Shown here: in pieces, positions 25,587 to 34,978 of the stretch | Numbering within the stretch: the stretch's first letter is position 1 | How the letters are laid out: the number at the start of each line of letters is the position of its first letter | DNA from: Sporosarcina sp. ZBG7A | Lineage (GTDB): Bacteria; Bacillota; Bacilli; Bacillales_A; Planococcaceae | Assembly: GCF_000813425.1 (NCBI RefSeq) | Contig: NZ_JWIB01000019.1 | Location: forward strand, 1-64,000 | DNA length: 64,000 bases | Direction of reading: 5' to 3' | Notes under the pieces: generated by a model | Told to the model about the DNA's origin: nothing | Databases searched by the model: none | What the model saw: the letters and a program-made list of their open reading frames with translations, nothing else | Made by a program: the position numbers and the translations under genes

Positions 25587-26249
25587 TCACTTTTTGATAA
25601 CGCCAATTTCATAACCTTCATACAACTCCTGACTTTCGTTCCTCCAATTCAAATAGAGACTCGCCAAGACTTCAACATTCTCAGCGGGAAACTTTCCAGA
25701 CCGCGAGCCAGCGCCAATCATTTCGGATCTAACTTTCTCGGGTTTCGGGTCGTATACTACTTTTGTTTCTAGGACTTTTCTAATTAACCCCGACTCAAAA
25801 TCAATGTCCACGACCATTTGCAGGCGAACCTTTCCCTCTTTCGTTGTAACCTCTCTAAACACCAATTTCTCTTTCCCATGATCTGCCGACTCACCATATG
25901 TATATAGCAACTCACCAGTATCTTGAGAAGTGATGTCCACAATGATGTATTTATCCGTTGTTCTTTTTGTTAGCACGATGTCTCTTTTTTGGTAAGGGAT
26001 CTTCACGTAAAGATCGTTCAGTGCAACTTGATGGTCCGTCAAAGTCGGTGAATCTATATAGTCAGATACCACGCCTGGACCCGATGGCGCCTCATGTTCG
26101 ATCGTTCTTTCAGAATTAGGATTCGGTTCGTGACCACTATCGATGACTAGCACAGAAATAAAAATGACCGCCGCTAGGAGCACAGCAACTATATAACTTC
26201 TCTTCACGCTCATTCCCACTTTCATTTCATTTATTAGCTGCACCTTCAT
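25587..26249 (-). CDS. Membrane-anchored hypothetical protein
   Basis: Up to 220 aa. A signal anchor (SYIVAVLLAAVIFISVLVI) follows KR residues; the extracytoplasmic part is rich in beta-type segments and charged residues. The start is unclear: ATG 26249, ATG 26213 and GTG 26207 are all in frame and none has a strong ribosome site; 26213 or 26207 would give a more usual signal sequence. Function unknown. It stops 40 bp before the ATPase gene. Confidence 0.65.
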   Translation of the reverse strand: MKVQLINEMKVGMSVKRSYIVAVLLAAVIFISVLVIDSGHEPNPNSERTIEHEAPSGPGVVSDYIDSPTLTDHQVALNDLYVKIPYQKRDIVLTKRTTDKYIIVDITSQDTGELLYTYGESADHGKEKLVFREVTTKEGKVRLQMVVDIDFESGLIRKVLETKVVYDPKPEKVRSEMIGAGSRSGKFPAENVEVLASLYLNWRNESQELYEGYEIGVIKK

Positions 26250-26270
26250 TATTCAGGTTTATTTCATTGA

Positions 26271-26459
26271 ACGTTAGCAGAAAAAGAATGGAATCAATTC
26301 TATCGAGTTCTTCCCGCCAAAAGACACGGCTGGTATGTAGTTAAAATAGCGAAGGTCAATAAACTAGAACACTTCTTCTCATACCGCTCACCTGATTTTC
26401 CAGCATCTGACTCTTCAATCAGCTTAATATTGATGGAATCGTTCGTCAAGACTCTTTAG
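26271..26459 (+). pseudogene. 62-codon relic of an unknown gene
   Basis: After a TGA at 26268 the plus strand reads TLAEKEWNQFYRVLPAKRHG, then WYVVKIAKVNKLEHFFSYRS, then PDFPASDSSISLILMESFVK, and ends at TAG 26457. There is no start codon or ribosome site, yet composition and lack of stops look coding. It is the only notable content of the 26250-26630 gap. Confidence 0.4.
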
Positions 26460-26630
26460 AAATGAAACCTGCCGTATTCATAGGATGGTCAATTCCCTCC
26501 ACATGATGGCAGTCTGCATGTCAAACTCGTGTGTGTTTACACTTCCTTGATATTTACGTGGACAGAGACTCAAATTGATTCGTGTAACTTTCCAGTTGTC
26601 TGTTCGTCTAGTTGGCAAAGGAGGGAGCAT

Positions 26631-27167
26631 ATGAATAGGCTGACTGTGTTTTTCATGATGAGTATTGTCTTTGTAATGGCGGGCTGTACTTCTGATAAAA
26701 ACAATACGGAAGAAACTGAGTCGATACAGGCTCAACTGGTTGCTTCTGAAAAGACATTGCCGAGCAATTTTGAAAGCATTAGCAATCAATCTGTACCAAA
26801 GGGGATTCAAACTGAGCTTGTTAAAACACAGGATGTGTACGAAGATTCTTGGAAAGAGTTTCAACTTGAAGGTGCAATTCCAGATGTAGATTTTGAGACG
26901 AACGATGTTTTGTTTGTCGGAATGACTGAATCCGGCAGTTGTCCCTATATCCTTGATTCACTCAACACCAACATAGAAGAGAGTCAGTTAGTGATTACTT
27001 TTGAACCGTTGGATGATGTGTGTACAGCAGATCTGTCACCAAGAAGCTTTTTAATTGCGATTGATAAAAAACTATCTTCCAAGTTAACATCCTTCCGAAT
27101 TGTGACGGAACAAAAAGAAATTGAAGTCCCAATTTTAGTGAAATCAATTGAGTACGATGGGAAATAA
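26631..27167 (+). CDS. Putative lipoprotein
   Basis: 178 aa from ATG 26631, with AAAGGAGGG 7 nt upstream. Signal MNRLTVFFMMSIVFVMAGC gives lipobox VMAGC. The mature protein is acidic, with cysteines in SGSCPYILD and DDVCTADLSP. I do not recognise the family. No terminator is visible before the next gene, 250 bp on. Confidence 0.8.
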   Translation: MNRLTVFFMMSIVFVMAGCTSDKNNTEETESIQAQLVASEKTLPSNFESISNQSVPKGIQTELVKTQDVYEDSWKEFQLEGAIPDVDFETNDVLFVGMTESGSCPYILDSLNTNIEESQLVITFEPLDDVCTADLSPRSFLIAIDKKLSSKLTSFRIVTEQKEIEVPILVKSIEYDGK

Positions 27168-27416
27168 TTAGGTTCACGTAAATAATGGATCTACTTTGAT
27201 GTTTTCTATGCCCTCACAAACCACATGTGTTTCAGTTCGTCTTCGCTGCACTTCAAATTTCGAACAACGTTCAGCGATCGCATCTCCATACTCGTCATAC
27301 TCGCCATTCCTCTCATTTATATTTCCAGATTAAAATTGTCCTGTTTCCGATATCTCTTGTTCTTTCATTGTCCATTTCGCTATGATAGAACCAATGAAAC
27401 TACAGGGGTGGCACAA

Positions 27417-28394
27417 ATGGAAACGTTTAAGGAACTAATAGGAATGGCGGCCATTACGATTTTTTTCGGTCTGCTGACGTGGGGTCTTACATCATCATAC
27501 TTAGAAGAGTATGACTTAATGTCCACAGAGCCGAAGTCAGAAACAGTCGCGAGCATAGTCGGTACAAAAAGTCTGTTCAGACCTCCTGCTTACAATGTGA
27601 AAATCGAGCAGCCCGACGGAACACCATCTGAAGAACTGTACCGCATCTCAAAAAAACAGGCGGAAGAACTTACTCGGGGGGATGAAATAGAGGGCTATGC
27701 GAACGGTCCGACGGGTTTTTCAACGAGCCGGGATATCCTTATGGACAGCATGTTTTATCTGGCGGGCATAGGCGTACTCGGATTCTTAGCGTTCTGCTGC
27801 CTGATCGCTACTATTCTTTCCATTCCCGCAATTGAACAGGCGGAACAGAAGTCCGCATACAAGCGTTATGTAAAAAAGAAACGAAAAAAGCGCAAAAAGA
27901 ACAGGAATAAGAAACAGCATGATACCGGCTGGGGAATCGCCGGCGCCATCGTCCTATTCTTCATGTTCTTCGCCTCCCGCTTCCTCCTTAATCTCTTCAG
28001 GAAAGTAATGCCTTTCGGAAAGACAGAAACGGAAGCAACGATCTTCGACACGTATTCATATATCACCTATCGGAATCACGAAGATTCCATACGCGAATTC
28101 ACGGTAGCATTTGACGACCAAGACGGCAATACCATACAGGTCATCAAAGATGTGACCCGGAACACCTATGCAAATTACGACATCGGTGACCAACTGCCGA
28201 TCTCCTATGTTTCCACTAATCCATATGACGTCTTTGTCCGTGGTACTTCCATTCAAGACACCTTTCAAGCTTTGCTTACTTGGGAGATGCTCGTCTATGG
28301 CTCAATGCTGGCAGTCAGCGGATTTGTTATCTGGGCTTATTATGATAGCAGGCTGAAGGGGAAATGGAAAAAACGACAGGTGGATGCTCGATGA
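27417..28394 (+). CDS. DUF3592-like integral membrane protein (intact paralogue)
   Basis: 325 aa from ATG 27417 (AGGGGTGG 5 nt upstream). Spans at about 8-26, 103-125, 160-178 and 292-312. Between spans two and three lies a very basic stretch (KKRKKRKKNRNKKQ). The last soluble segment, with ATIFDTYSYITYRNHE and YANYDIGDQLPISYVSTNPY, has the DUF3592 look of a beta-rich extracytoplasmic domain. A frameshifted copy lies at 56424-57384. Function unknown. Confidence 0.75.
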   Translation: METFKELIGMAAITIFFGLLTWGLTSSYLEEYDLMSTEPKSETVASIVGTKSLFRPPAYNVKIEQPDGTPSEELYRISKKQAEELTRGDEIEGYANGPTGFSTSRDILMDSMFYLAGIGVLGFLAFCCLIATILSIPAIEQAEQKSAYKRYVKKKRKKRKKNRNKKQHDTGWGIAGAIVLFFMFFASRFLLNLFRKVMPFGKTETEATIFDTYSYITYRNHEDSIREFTVAFDDQDGNTIQVIKDVTRNTYANYDIGDQLPISYVSTNPYDVFVRGTSIQDTFQALLTWEMLVYGSMLAVSGFVIWAYYDSRLKGKWKKRQVDAR

Positions 28395-28568
28395 GGTGGA
28401 TTAACTAAAAACTTTGGTTGTCTAAAGTCATCTCCAAAACAATTCTGAAGATCACCTTGATTTCGCTGCGCACAGGCAAAGCTTTCAAGGAGGTTTGGCA
28501 GCTCTCATGAAGGGAAAATGAGAGAAAGACCTATCAGATAAAATAATTGTAAAAGGAGTATGATAAGT

Positions 28569-29417
28569 ATGAATAACATACAATCGCATCGATTAAACGA
28601 TGGTACAAGCCTCCCGTCAATTGGCTTTGGAACGGTGAACATCAATGGTGCACAAGGAGTAACGTCCGTTTTATCAGCCATCGAAGCTGGATATAGACTC
28701 ATTGATACCTCGACGAACTATAACAACGAAGGAATGGTAGGAGAAGCGGTTCGGCAGTCATCTGTCCCAAGAGAAGAACTGATAATCAGCTCAAAACTCC
28801 CTGGCCATTCACATGATTACGACAAAGCGATTCTCATGATCCAAGAATCACTGTACCGTATCGGACTTGACTACTTTGATAAATATTTGATTCATTGGCC
28901 ACTTCCGAAGCAAGGTAAATATGAAGATGCGTGGCAGGCTTTAGTGGATGCGCAGAAATTCGGACTGATCAAGACGATCGGCGTATCGAATTTTTTACCG
29001 GAACACCTAGAGCGGATCATTGAAAAAACAGGTGTTACGCCTGAAACTAATCAAATTGAGCGCCATCCATATTTCAACAATAACGAACTGGTAGAGTACA
29101 ATAAAAGCCGAGGTATTCTAACAGAAGCCTGGAGTCCTTTAGGGCGCGAAATAAATGATGTGTTAACAAACGATACCATTGTATCAATCGCTGAGAAATA
29201 TAACAGAGAGCCAGCGCAAATTATTATTCGCTGGAACTTGCAAAACGGTGTCTTACCGATCGTAAAATCATCGTCATACAAACATCAAAAAGCAAATCTT
29301 AATGTCTTTGACTTCGAATTAAGTGAAGAAGATATCCAAACAATTGATTCCTTGGATAAAGGCGAAGCAGGAAGAGTAGAGGGTCAGCACCCGAACGAAT
29401 ATGAAGAGTTTGAATGA
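28569..29417 (+). CDS. Aldo/keto reductase
   Basis: 282 aa from ATG 28569 (AAAAGGAG 10 nt upstream; an in-frame ATG at 28560 is too close). It is a TIM-barrel NADPH reductase with GYRLIDTSTNYNNE (catalytic Asp and Tyr), a lysine in SSKLPG, the catalytic histidine in LIHWPLP and the cofactor region IVKSSSYKHQKANL. Substrate not determinable. A terminator follows. Confidence 0.93.
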   Translation: MNNIQSHRLNDGTSLPSIGFGTVNINGAQGVTSVLSAIEAGYRLIDTSTNYNNEGMVGEAVRQSSVPREELIISSKLPGHSHDYDKAILMIQESLYRIGLDYFDKYLIHWPLPKQGKYEDAWQALVDAQKFGLIKTIGVSNFLPEHLERIIEKTGVTPETNQIERHPYFNNNELVEYNKSRGILTEAWSPLGREINDVLTNDTIVSIAEKYNREPAQIIIRWNLQNGVLPIVKSSSYKHQKANLNVFDFELSEEDIQTIDSLDKGEAGRVEGQHPNEYEEFE

Positions 29418-29472
29418 TTAGCCTCTTTTACTCATATAATAATGGATGGTTCTGATACCTAAACTAAAAACC

Positions 29473-29513
29473 TAAAAACCGACTCTATAGAATTTATAGA
29501 ACCGGTTTTCTTA
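29473..29513 (+). terminator. Terminator of the aldo/keto reductase gene
   Basis: AAAACCG.CTCTATAG / TATAGA.CCGGTTTT stem with a TCTTA tail on the plus strand. Confidence 0.65.
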
Positions 29514-29629
29514 GGTTTTAAAAATATTCTCTGATTGATTCATCTATTGTGTGTGATCCAGGTCCTTGTCCTTTAATGGGGAATCAGAAATCGTTATCTA
29601 ACGAAGCGCTTCTTTTTAACTCGCTACGA

Positions 29630-29701
29630 GTTACCGCATAAGCACCACGCAACTTAAGCACTTTACTGAATCGCTCTGGAGTTGTGTCGGACACTGGCAA
29701 C
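29630..29701. repeat. Dispersed palindrome, family B (worn)
   Basis: GTTACCGCATAAGCACCACGCAAC left arm, GTTGTGTCGGACACTGGCAAC right arm, core GCACTTTACTGAATC. It lies between two convergent genes. Confidence 0.7.
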
Positions 29702-29721
29702 CATTATAAATTAATCCTCTT

Positions 29722-30354
29722 TTATCTTTTAGAACTTCTAGTCGTAAAATCTTCTTCGATTCGTTCTTTCCAATTTTCTCGTATTTCACTATGAAGTCTA
29801 AACGAACTGATGGTTTCACTAATCACGTCATAATTTAATTCCGTTCCTTCTCCATCCGCGTGAAAATTCGCTGCACGATCTTGAGAAATACCGAATTGAC
29901 TCGCTGTTGCAATCGCATCGATATTCGCTCCAAGAAAGATGAATTCCCAGCCATGCTCATTTTTGTGCACGTCTATCAGCTTTCGAATCTTATCGTACGT
30001 GAATTCACTACTCGCATTTTCCAATCCATCCGTCGTAATCACAAACAGTACATTCTCTGCACGTTCTTCATCAGACGTGTGATTAATCGTTTTCCCTATC
30101 GCATCCAACAGAGACGTCATCCCTCGTACATAATACGCATCATTTGTCATCGCTTGGACTGTCTGAAGATCGATTCGGTCATGCAACACTTCATATGCAT
30201 CGTCAAAAAGAATCGTCGTCACACGTGCGTGACCCTCTTCTTTCTTCTGCTTCTCTAGCATCCCGTTATACCCGCCAATCGTATCCCGTTCAAGCCCACT
30301 CATTGAACCACTTCGATCTAGGATAAAAACCAATTCTGTTAGACCTTTACTCAT
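29722..30354 (-). CDS. von Willebrand factor A domain protein
   Basis: About 210 aa, one vWA domain. The MIDAS metal site is DRSGSMSG near residue 12, with the conserved threonine in RGMTSLLDA and the aspartate in ITTDGLEN. GAGGAGG lies 8 nt before ATG 30354 (30357 is also possible). It is intracellular, with no signal peptide. It follows the HTH-like gene by about 80 bp in one operon; such vWA/HTH pairs recur in Firmicutes and are thought to be stress or conflict related, without a proven role. Confidence 0.85.
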   Translation of the reverse strand: MSKGLTELVFILDRSGSMSGLERDTIGGYNGMLEKQKKEEGHARVTTILFDDAYEVLHDRIDLQTVQAMTNDAYYVRGMTSLLDAIGKTINHTSDEERAENVLFVITTDGLENASSEFTYDKIRKLIDVHKNEHGWEFIFLGANIDAIATASQFGISQDRAANFHADGEGTELNYDVISETISSFRLHSEIRENWKERIEEDFTTRSSKR

Positions 30355-30434
30355 CATAATCTCCTCCTCAACGTTTCTATACATTGAGAATAGCATCTGA
30401 ATGCAACGACTTGGTCGCCTGCAAAGCGACAAAT

Positions 30435-30941
30435 TCACCCACCAAGTACTTGTTGGTCAAAAGCGAATAACGCTTCATTAATCTGCAAAAGATCATAAAT
30501 TCCTTCGGTTATGAAAAATTGAATGATGACGTCTGACTTACTACTAGGAGACAAAGCAAATCCGGCCCTTAGCAACAAATCCTGCGTTTCATCCAAATCC
30601 AATTCCAACGCAAGCGAGAACGCAAGAACCGTCGACTTACTCGGGCGATACTCTGGATTGATACGAATTTTCGAAAACAACTTTCGATCAATGTGCGCTT
30701 TCTTATATATATCGCTATCTACCAAACCTTTTTCATCAATTGTACGCAGCAGCTTCTCTGAAAAGGTTTCATGTACCTGGTTGAGGACGTCTTCCAAGCT
30801 GCGTGTATTTTCTGAGATATGCATTTCTGATTCAAGCATTTTGGAGTGTTCTTCTAGCGTAGTATAGAAAACTAATTCAGGTAGGTAGTTGTCATTTAGG
30901 TAGTGTTGAATCTCTCTCTTCATTTTGTTTGAAAGTGACAT
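30435..30941 (-). CDS. XRE-like protein paired with vWA
   Basis: 168 aa. Residues 55-125 resemble a diverged helix-turn-helix: FSEKLLRTIDEKGLVDSDIY, then HIDRKLFSKIRINPEYRPSK and LALELDLDETQDLLLRAGF, the last like a Cro/CI fold. The C-terminal IIQFFITEGIYDLLQINEAL is found in proteins that accompany vWA genes. AGGAAGAG precedes the ATG. The partner gene is directly downstream. DNA binding is inferred. Confidence 0.7.
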   Translation of the reverse strand: MSLSNKMKREIQHYLNDNYLPELVFYTTLEEHSKMLESEMHISENTRSLEDVLNQVHETFSEKLLRTIDEKGLVDSDIYKKAHIDRKLFSKIRINPEYRPSKSTVLAFSLALELDLDETQDLLLRAGFALSPSSKSDVIIQFFITEGIYDLLQINEALFAFDQQVLGG

Positions 30942-30973
30942 GGACTCTTCCTTTCACTTTTTGGTTAGTATGT

Positions 30974-31012
30974 AAAAAACGCCAACACCAACCATGTGGA
31001 GTTGACGCTTTT
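30974..31012 (-). terminator. Terminator of the YkvA-like gene
   Basis: On the minus strand the stem AAGCGTCAAC/GTTGGCGTT is followed by TTTTTAC. Confidence 0.8.
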
Positions 31013-31034
31013 CTTGCCTATGCATAAGCACTCA

Positions 31035-31454
31035 TTATGATTTCGCTTCTCGTTTTTTACTCTTCTTTTCAATTTCTTCATCTACAGATACAACATCATC
31101 CATTACACTATCACCAAACCATTCCACAACTTTATCTTTAGCCTTTTGTTTGGTTTCCGCGTCTATATACATAGCAATGATGGCTATAGCTCCAAGAAGC
31201 ATCCCAATATCATCGGCATACCCGACTACTGGAATCACATCTGGAATCATATCTAATGGTAAAATAAAATACCCCAATGCTCCATAAACGATTCCTTTCG
31301 CTTTTTTCGGAACTGACGGTTTTTGAATCGTATAGTAAAGAATCATGGCGGTGTACGTTACTTTCACTCCGGCTGTTTTGCCAAACTTCACAACTTTGTC
31401 CCAAAATTTCTTATCTGAGTAATGCTTAGAATAATCTTTGCTAACCTCTTCCAT
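31035..31454 (-). CDS. YkvA family (DUF1232) membrane protein
   Basis: 139 aa from ATG 31454 (AAAGGAG 8 nt upstream). The DUF1232 core is GYFILPLDMIPDVIPVVGYA followed by DDIGMLLGAIA. Two hydrophobic helices flank it, and the tail is charged (EEIEKKSKKREAKS). The family is common and uncharacterised. Confidence 0.88.
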   Translation of the reverse strand: MEEVSKDYSKHYSDKKFWDKVVKFGKTAGVKVTYTAMILYYTIQKPSVPKKAKGIVYGALGYFILPLDMIPDVIPVVGYADDIGMLLGAIAIIAMYIDAETKQKAKDKVVEWFGDSVMDDVVSVDEEIEKKSKKREAKS

Positions 31455-31587
31455 GCAAGTAGCTCCTTTCATCACACTCCTGTTTAAAAGAGTTCATGTT
31501 ATATCTGCTCTAACCTTGAATCCTCTTCCTCAAACCTTTCCTTACAATCTTCATAGTCAGATTAGTTTCTCACACAGGTGCCATTTT

Positions 31588-33636
31588 TTAATCGTTAAAC
31601 CACTTCTGTCCCCACTTTTCGATACTCTCCCAAAACTCTTTTCTCTTCCCGTCCTTTTCCTTTTTCTTCTCTTTCTTTTCTCTTTCTTTCTTCGTCTTTT
31701 TCTCCTGCTTCTCCAGCTCTTTTAGTTCATCTTTAATTAACGACAAATCAAAGGTCTTCGTAGATAATTCACTGGCTGTTTGTGACACAACCTGCGCGAA
31801 AATGGGCGGTGCAGTAAAACTGCTGGTAGAGGTTAAATAATGGTCGGCGTCTGTTTGATCATATCCGAGCCAGACCGCACCGGCAATGTCAGGTGTATAG
31901 CCGACGAACCAGTGATCTTTGGAACCATCCCCCCCTTCAAATGGGAGCTGCGTGGTGCCTGTCTTCCCCGCTACGTCCATACCGGAAATTTGTGCTTTTT
32001 TCCCAGTTCCTTCTTCTACAGCGCCTTGCAACATATGAGTCATTTGCTCGGCAACTTCCGCATCCGTCACTTGCACGGACTCTCCCTGCCACTTCCCAAG
32101 CACTTTTCCTTCCGAATCTTTAATTTCTGTAATCGCATGAGCTTCCTCCATCACGCCATCATTCGCAAACGCGGAAAACGCTTGTGCCATCCGTAAGGGG
32201 GAAGTTCCTTTGTCTAGCCCTCCAAGCGCCAATCCAAGCGTACGGTCGTTTTTTGTCAATGAAATCCCAAAACGTTCCACCGCATCCACGCCCTCTTGGA
32301 CGCCGATCTGATCCAACAGCCAGACGGGAGGAATATTATACGATTGCGCAAGTGCCTCGTACATGGTCACTTCTCCTCTATATTGCTGGTCAAAGTTTTT
32401 CGGAGAGTACCCATCCATATCGAGGGGTTCATCCAAAATCAAATCCGACATACGGTACCCGTTCTCGAGTGCCGGAGTATAGACGGCAAGCGGCTTTAGC
32501 GCAGATCCGGGCTGCCGGATGAGATCGGTCGCATTGTTGAAGCGTCCCTGCGTATACTCTCCTCTTCCACCGACTAACGCGAGAATTCCACCAGTTTTAG
32601 GATTAATGAAAACAGAGGCACTCTGCAACAGCTGATCCGGCGTGCTCTCCGGGAAATTTCTGTTGTCTGCATACACGTCTTCGAGCGCATTCTGGACGAC
32701 CGGATTGATTTCAGTTGTAATATGCAATCCGCCGGACAGTACTTCATCCTTCGTCAACTGGTACGTATTGACCGCCTCATCTACTACACGATCGATATAA
32801 TACGGATAGTTCTCTTCATCATGCGGCACTGTCGAATCGGCCAGTTCCAGCTTCTTTCCAATCGCTTCATCATATTCTTCCTGACTAATATACTGTTCAC
32901 GCAGCATCAGCGACAACACCAGATTGCGCCGCTTCACCGACTTTTCCATATTTTTCGTAGGCGATAAATTCGACGGGGCTTTAATGATCCCTGCGAGTGT
33001 CGCAGATTCGCTTAACGTCAATTCGCTGACATCTTTACCGAAATAAGTCTGTGCCGCACGTTGGACACCCCATGCCCCGTCGCCGAAATAGATTTGGTTC
33101 AAGTACTGTTCTATGATTTCCTCTTTCGAATACTCGCGTTCAATCTTCTTTGCAAGGATCAGCTCCTTGAACTTACGGGAGAAGGTACGCTCTTGCGTCA
33201 AAAACACATTTTTCGCAAGCTGTTGCGTAATCGTACTGCCTCCCGCGGCGATTTTTCCTTTGAACGCATTCTCGACTAAGGCGCGCCCCATCCTCAAATA
33301 ATTAAGACCATGATGTTTGTAGAACCGCTGATCTTCCACGGAAATGACAGCTTCCATCAGCGTATCTGGAATCTGGTCGATCGATACACCTTCTATTTTC
33401 GAATTCGACACCGTGCGGATCACTTCTCCGTTCGGATCGTAAATAACTGTCGATCGCGGTGCGGGTTCTTCGAGTTTACTGACATCGCTGAATGTGATGA
33501 AGAGATTCAGTACAAGTAGTACACAAAGGACAGCAAGCACAGCACCGACACACACGAAACGAATGATCTTTTTCTTCAGGCTGCGGCTCTTTTTCATTGT
33601 TTTTTTATGTTGTTCTTTATATTCGGATCTTTTCAT
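31588..33636 (-). CDS. Class A penicillin-binding protein (transglycosylase/transpeptidase)
   Basis: 682 aa. A short cytoplasmic tail and a membrane anchor (about 26-50) precede the GT51 glycosyltransferase with [10 protein letters not shown] and [12 protein letters not shown]. The transpeptidase has SxxK in RQPGSALKP (serine near 378), SYN in LAQSYNIP and KTGTT. It polymerises lipid II and cross-links peptidoglycan outside the membrane. The C-terminal 60 residues are an unusual run of K and E ([19 protein letters not shown]). Closest in layout to the shorter Bacillus PBPs (PbpF/PbpG group). A half copy of family A (31545-31583) touches its stop codon. Confidence 0.95.
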   Translation of the reverse strand: MKRSEYKEQHKKTMKKSRSLKKKIIRFVCVGAVLAVLCVLLVLNLFITFSDVSKLEEPAPRSTVIYDPNGEVIRTVSNSKIEGVSIDQIPDTLMEAVISVEDQRFYKHHGLNYLRMGRALVENAFKGKIAAGGSTITQQLAKNVFLTQERTFSRKFKELILAKKIEREYSKEEIIEQYLNQIYFGDGAWGVQRAAQTYFGKDVSELTLSESATLAGIIKAPSNLSPTKNMEKSVKRRNLVLSLMLREQYISQEEYDEAIGKKLELADSTVPHDEENYPYYIDRVVDEAVNTYQLTKDEVLSGGLHITTEINPVVQNALEDVYADNRNFPESTPDQLLQSASVFINPKTGGILALVGGRGEYTQGRFNNATDLIRQPGSALKPLAVYTPALENGYRMSDLILDEPLDMDGYSPKNFDQQYRGEVTMYEALAQSYNIPPVWLLDQIGVQEGVDAVERFGISLTKNDRTLGLALGGLDKGTSPLRMAQAFSAFANDGVMEEAHAITEIKDSEGKVLGKWQGESVQVTDAEVAEQMTHMLQGAVEEGTGKKAQISGMDVAGKTGTTQLPFEGGDGSKDHWFVGYTPDIAGAVWLGYDQTDADHYLTSTSSFTAPPIFAQVVSQTASELSTKTFDLSLIKDELKELEKQEKKTKKEREKKEKKKEKDGKRKEFWESIEKWGQKWFND

Positions 33637-33784
33637 ATCGATTCTCCTGCTTTTTTGACTGCGAAGTTTTAGTCGTAATGTACAGCATACAATTGACGAA
33701 AGGGGGTATTTGAAAGTTGCGAGATTCCACTTTCAAGGGGGGTTCGTACGAGTGTATAAATAATAATACTTGCTCGGATTAGGG

Positions 33785-33846
33785 ATGCCTATGTACGAAA
33801 CTATTGTGTTTGTTTAAACATTCATGATTGTTTCTTATACAGGCAC
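33785..33846. repeat. Dispersed palindrome, family A
   Basis: GATGCCTATGTACGAAAC left arm, GTTTAAAC loop, right arm GATTGTTTCTTATACAGGCA. It lies upstream of the PBP gene. The rest of 33637-33926 shows nothing recognisable. Confidence 0.75.
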
Positions 33847-33924
33847 TTACAGCTCTCCCCGCTTACACCCACTTAGTAAATCTAGAAGGCAGCCCGTCCC
33901 CCGTTCTTAGATGCCTTGACCTGG

Positions 33925-33966
33925 CTAAAAAAGAAACAGTCTACCGGTTACAGTAGACTGCTTTTC
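33925..33966 (-). terminator. Terminator of the DUF4362-like lipoprotein gene
   Basis: AGAAACAGTCTAC / GTAGACTGCTTTT stem; six Ts on the minus strand. Confidence 0.8.
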
Positions 33967-33985
33967 ATTATGGAGATTATCGGTA

Positions 33986-34387
33986 TTAATCATTGGGAAT
34001 TATAGTTATAGGAAGTCCTTCTTTGTAAATTTCACATCCTCTTAATTGATAAATTATTTGATCGCTTTTTTCTATTATTTTAATACTCTTACATGTATCC
34101 TCTATTACTCCTTGATCACCGAACTCATCGAATCTTGTATCAATTTTAGAACTCAACTTTTCATCGGAATACTTCAAGTCGTGAATTACTGGATCACCTT
34201 CATCAGTGTAGTTTACTATACGAACTTCACTGTCCTTATTGTTAGAAACATCTTCCGTAAATTTTTCAAGTAGATCAAGATTTTTTATAGTTCCGTGTGA
34301 ATTGACTACATCATGTTTAGAAGGTGAATATTCACCACACCCAAAAAGAGAGAGTGATATTAAAACAAGCATAGACACTTTTTTCAC
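33986..34387 (-). CDS. DUF4362-like lipoprotein
   Basis: 133 aa from GTG 34387, placed 8 nt after AGGGAG. Signal KKVSMLVLISLSLFGCGEY has lipobox LFGC. The mature part begins HDVVNSHGTIKNLDLLEKF and has VRIVNYTDEGDPVIHDL, the pattern I recall for DUF4362. Two later cysteines (DTCKS, RGCEI) may pair. Function unknown. Confidence 0.8.
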   Translation of the reverse strand: MKKVSMLVLISLSLFGCGEYSPSKHDVVNSHGTIKNLDLLEKFTEDVSNNKDSEVRIVNYTDEGDPVIHDLKYSDEKLSSKIDTRFDEFGDQGVIEDTCKSIKIIEKSDQIIYQLRGCEIYKEGLPITIIPND

Positions 34388-34522
34388 CAGATCCACTCCC
34401 TATATTTTGTTTTATTTTTATATAATCAAAATACCCAGTTAACCGATACGGAGTATACACCTATTAACATATATTACAATAAGGAGCATTACTGTTAGAA
34501 GCTTTTTGGAGACTTGAACACA

Positions 34523-34603
34523 ATGAGCCCTCTTGGTATGACGCGGGGTGTCATATCTGCACGAATTGACCCCCAATTTGCATACCAAGGAGGATTCGAG
34601 TGA
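34523..34603 (+). CDS. Possible 26-codon peptide or gene relic inside an imperfect palindrome
   Basis: ATG 34523 opens MSPLGMTRGVISARIDPQFA then YQGGFE and a stop. The same DNA is an imperfect hairpin: CTTGGTATG pairs with CATACCAAG (about 34533-34590), with an inner GGGGT.TCA/TGACCCC stem. GGAGAC lies 10 nt upstream. It may be a peptide-coding element, a relic, or only a structured RNA. Nothing else is evident in 34388-34600. Confidence 0.3.
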   Translation: MSPLGMTRGVISARIDPQFAYQGGFE

Positions 34604-34604
34604 G

Positions 34605-34669
34605 CGCTGCATGTGCACGAATCTTTATGTTTTTTCAAACATTCGTGATTAGTTCTTATTCCTGCATCT
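34605..34669. repeat. Dispersed palindrome, family A (worn)
   Basis: CGCTGCATGTGCACGAATCTTTATG left arm and CGTGATTAGTTCTTATTCCTGCA right arm around TTTTTTCAAAC. Confidence 0.65.
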
Positions 34670-34733
34670 CTATTGTATAGCCCAATAACGAGCGATAGGT
34701 GTTATTTTCGAATATTTGTGCTAAACTAAACCT

Positions 34734-34872
34734 ATATTGAAAAGGACTGAGTGCGTCAACACCCAGTCAATGCAGCTGACACCCGCATGAAGTGCGGTTG
34801 GCCAGTTGAACAAAGGTGTTAAAAGTAATCACCCTGCTTACTTGGTCGTTAGCGGTGGGTGGTTACTTTTTT
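34734..34872 (+). ncRNA. RatA-like antisense RNA to toxin 2
   Basis: Inferred transcript. Extended -10 TGC-TAAACT (box 34722-34727) predicts a start near 34734; termination at AGTAATCACC/GGTGGTTACT (34824-34867) plus six Ts. It aligns with the antisense RNA of copy 1, including the conserved GCACTTCATGCGG segment. Confidence 0.7.
34742..34769 (-). terminator. Terminator of toxin mRNA 2
   Basis: On the minus strand GACTGGGTG-TTGACG-CACTCAGTC then CTTTT; the loop differs from copy 1 and one base-pair change in the stem is partly compensated. Confidence 0.8.
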
Positions 34873-34973
34873 CTGTTGGTGTATAAAGCAATCCTCGCTA
34901 CAATGGTTGTTGCCATTGCTGCGAGGAACAACCCAAATTGGAATAACATGTTCATTGCTTCGTATGTCACCAT
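34863..34973 (-). CDS. TxpA/holin-like type I toxin peptide (copy 2)
   Basis: 36 aa: MVTYEAMNMLFQFGLFLAA then MATTIVARIALYTNRKK. Same length and start as copy 1, with substitutions mainly in the membrane helix. One of them places an arginine (AR) in the middle of the helix, which might reduce toxicity. The leader hairpin and ribosome site (AAAGGGGGTG) are identical to copy 1. Confidence 0.85.
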   Translation of the reverse strand: MVTYEAMNMLFQFGLFLAAMATTIVARIALYTNRKK

Positions 34974-34978
34974 ATTAA

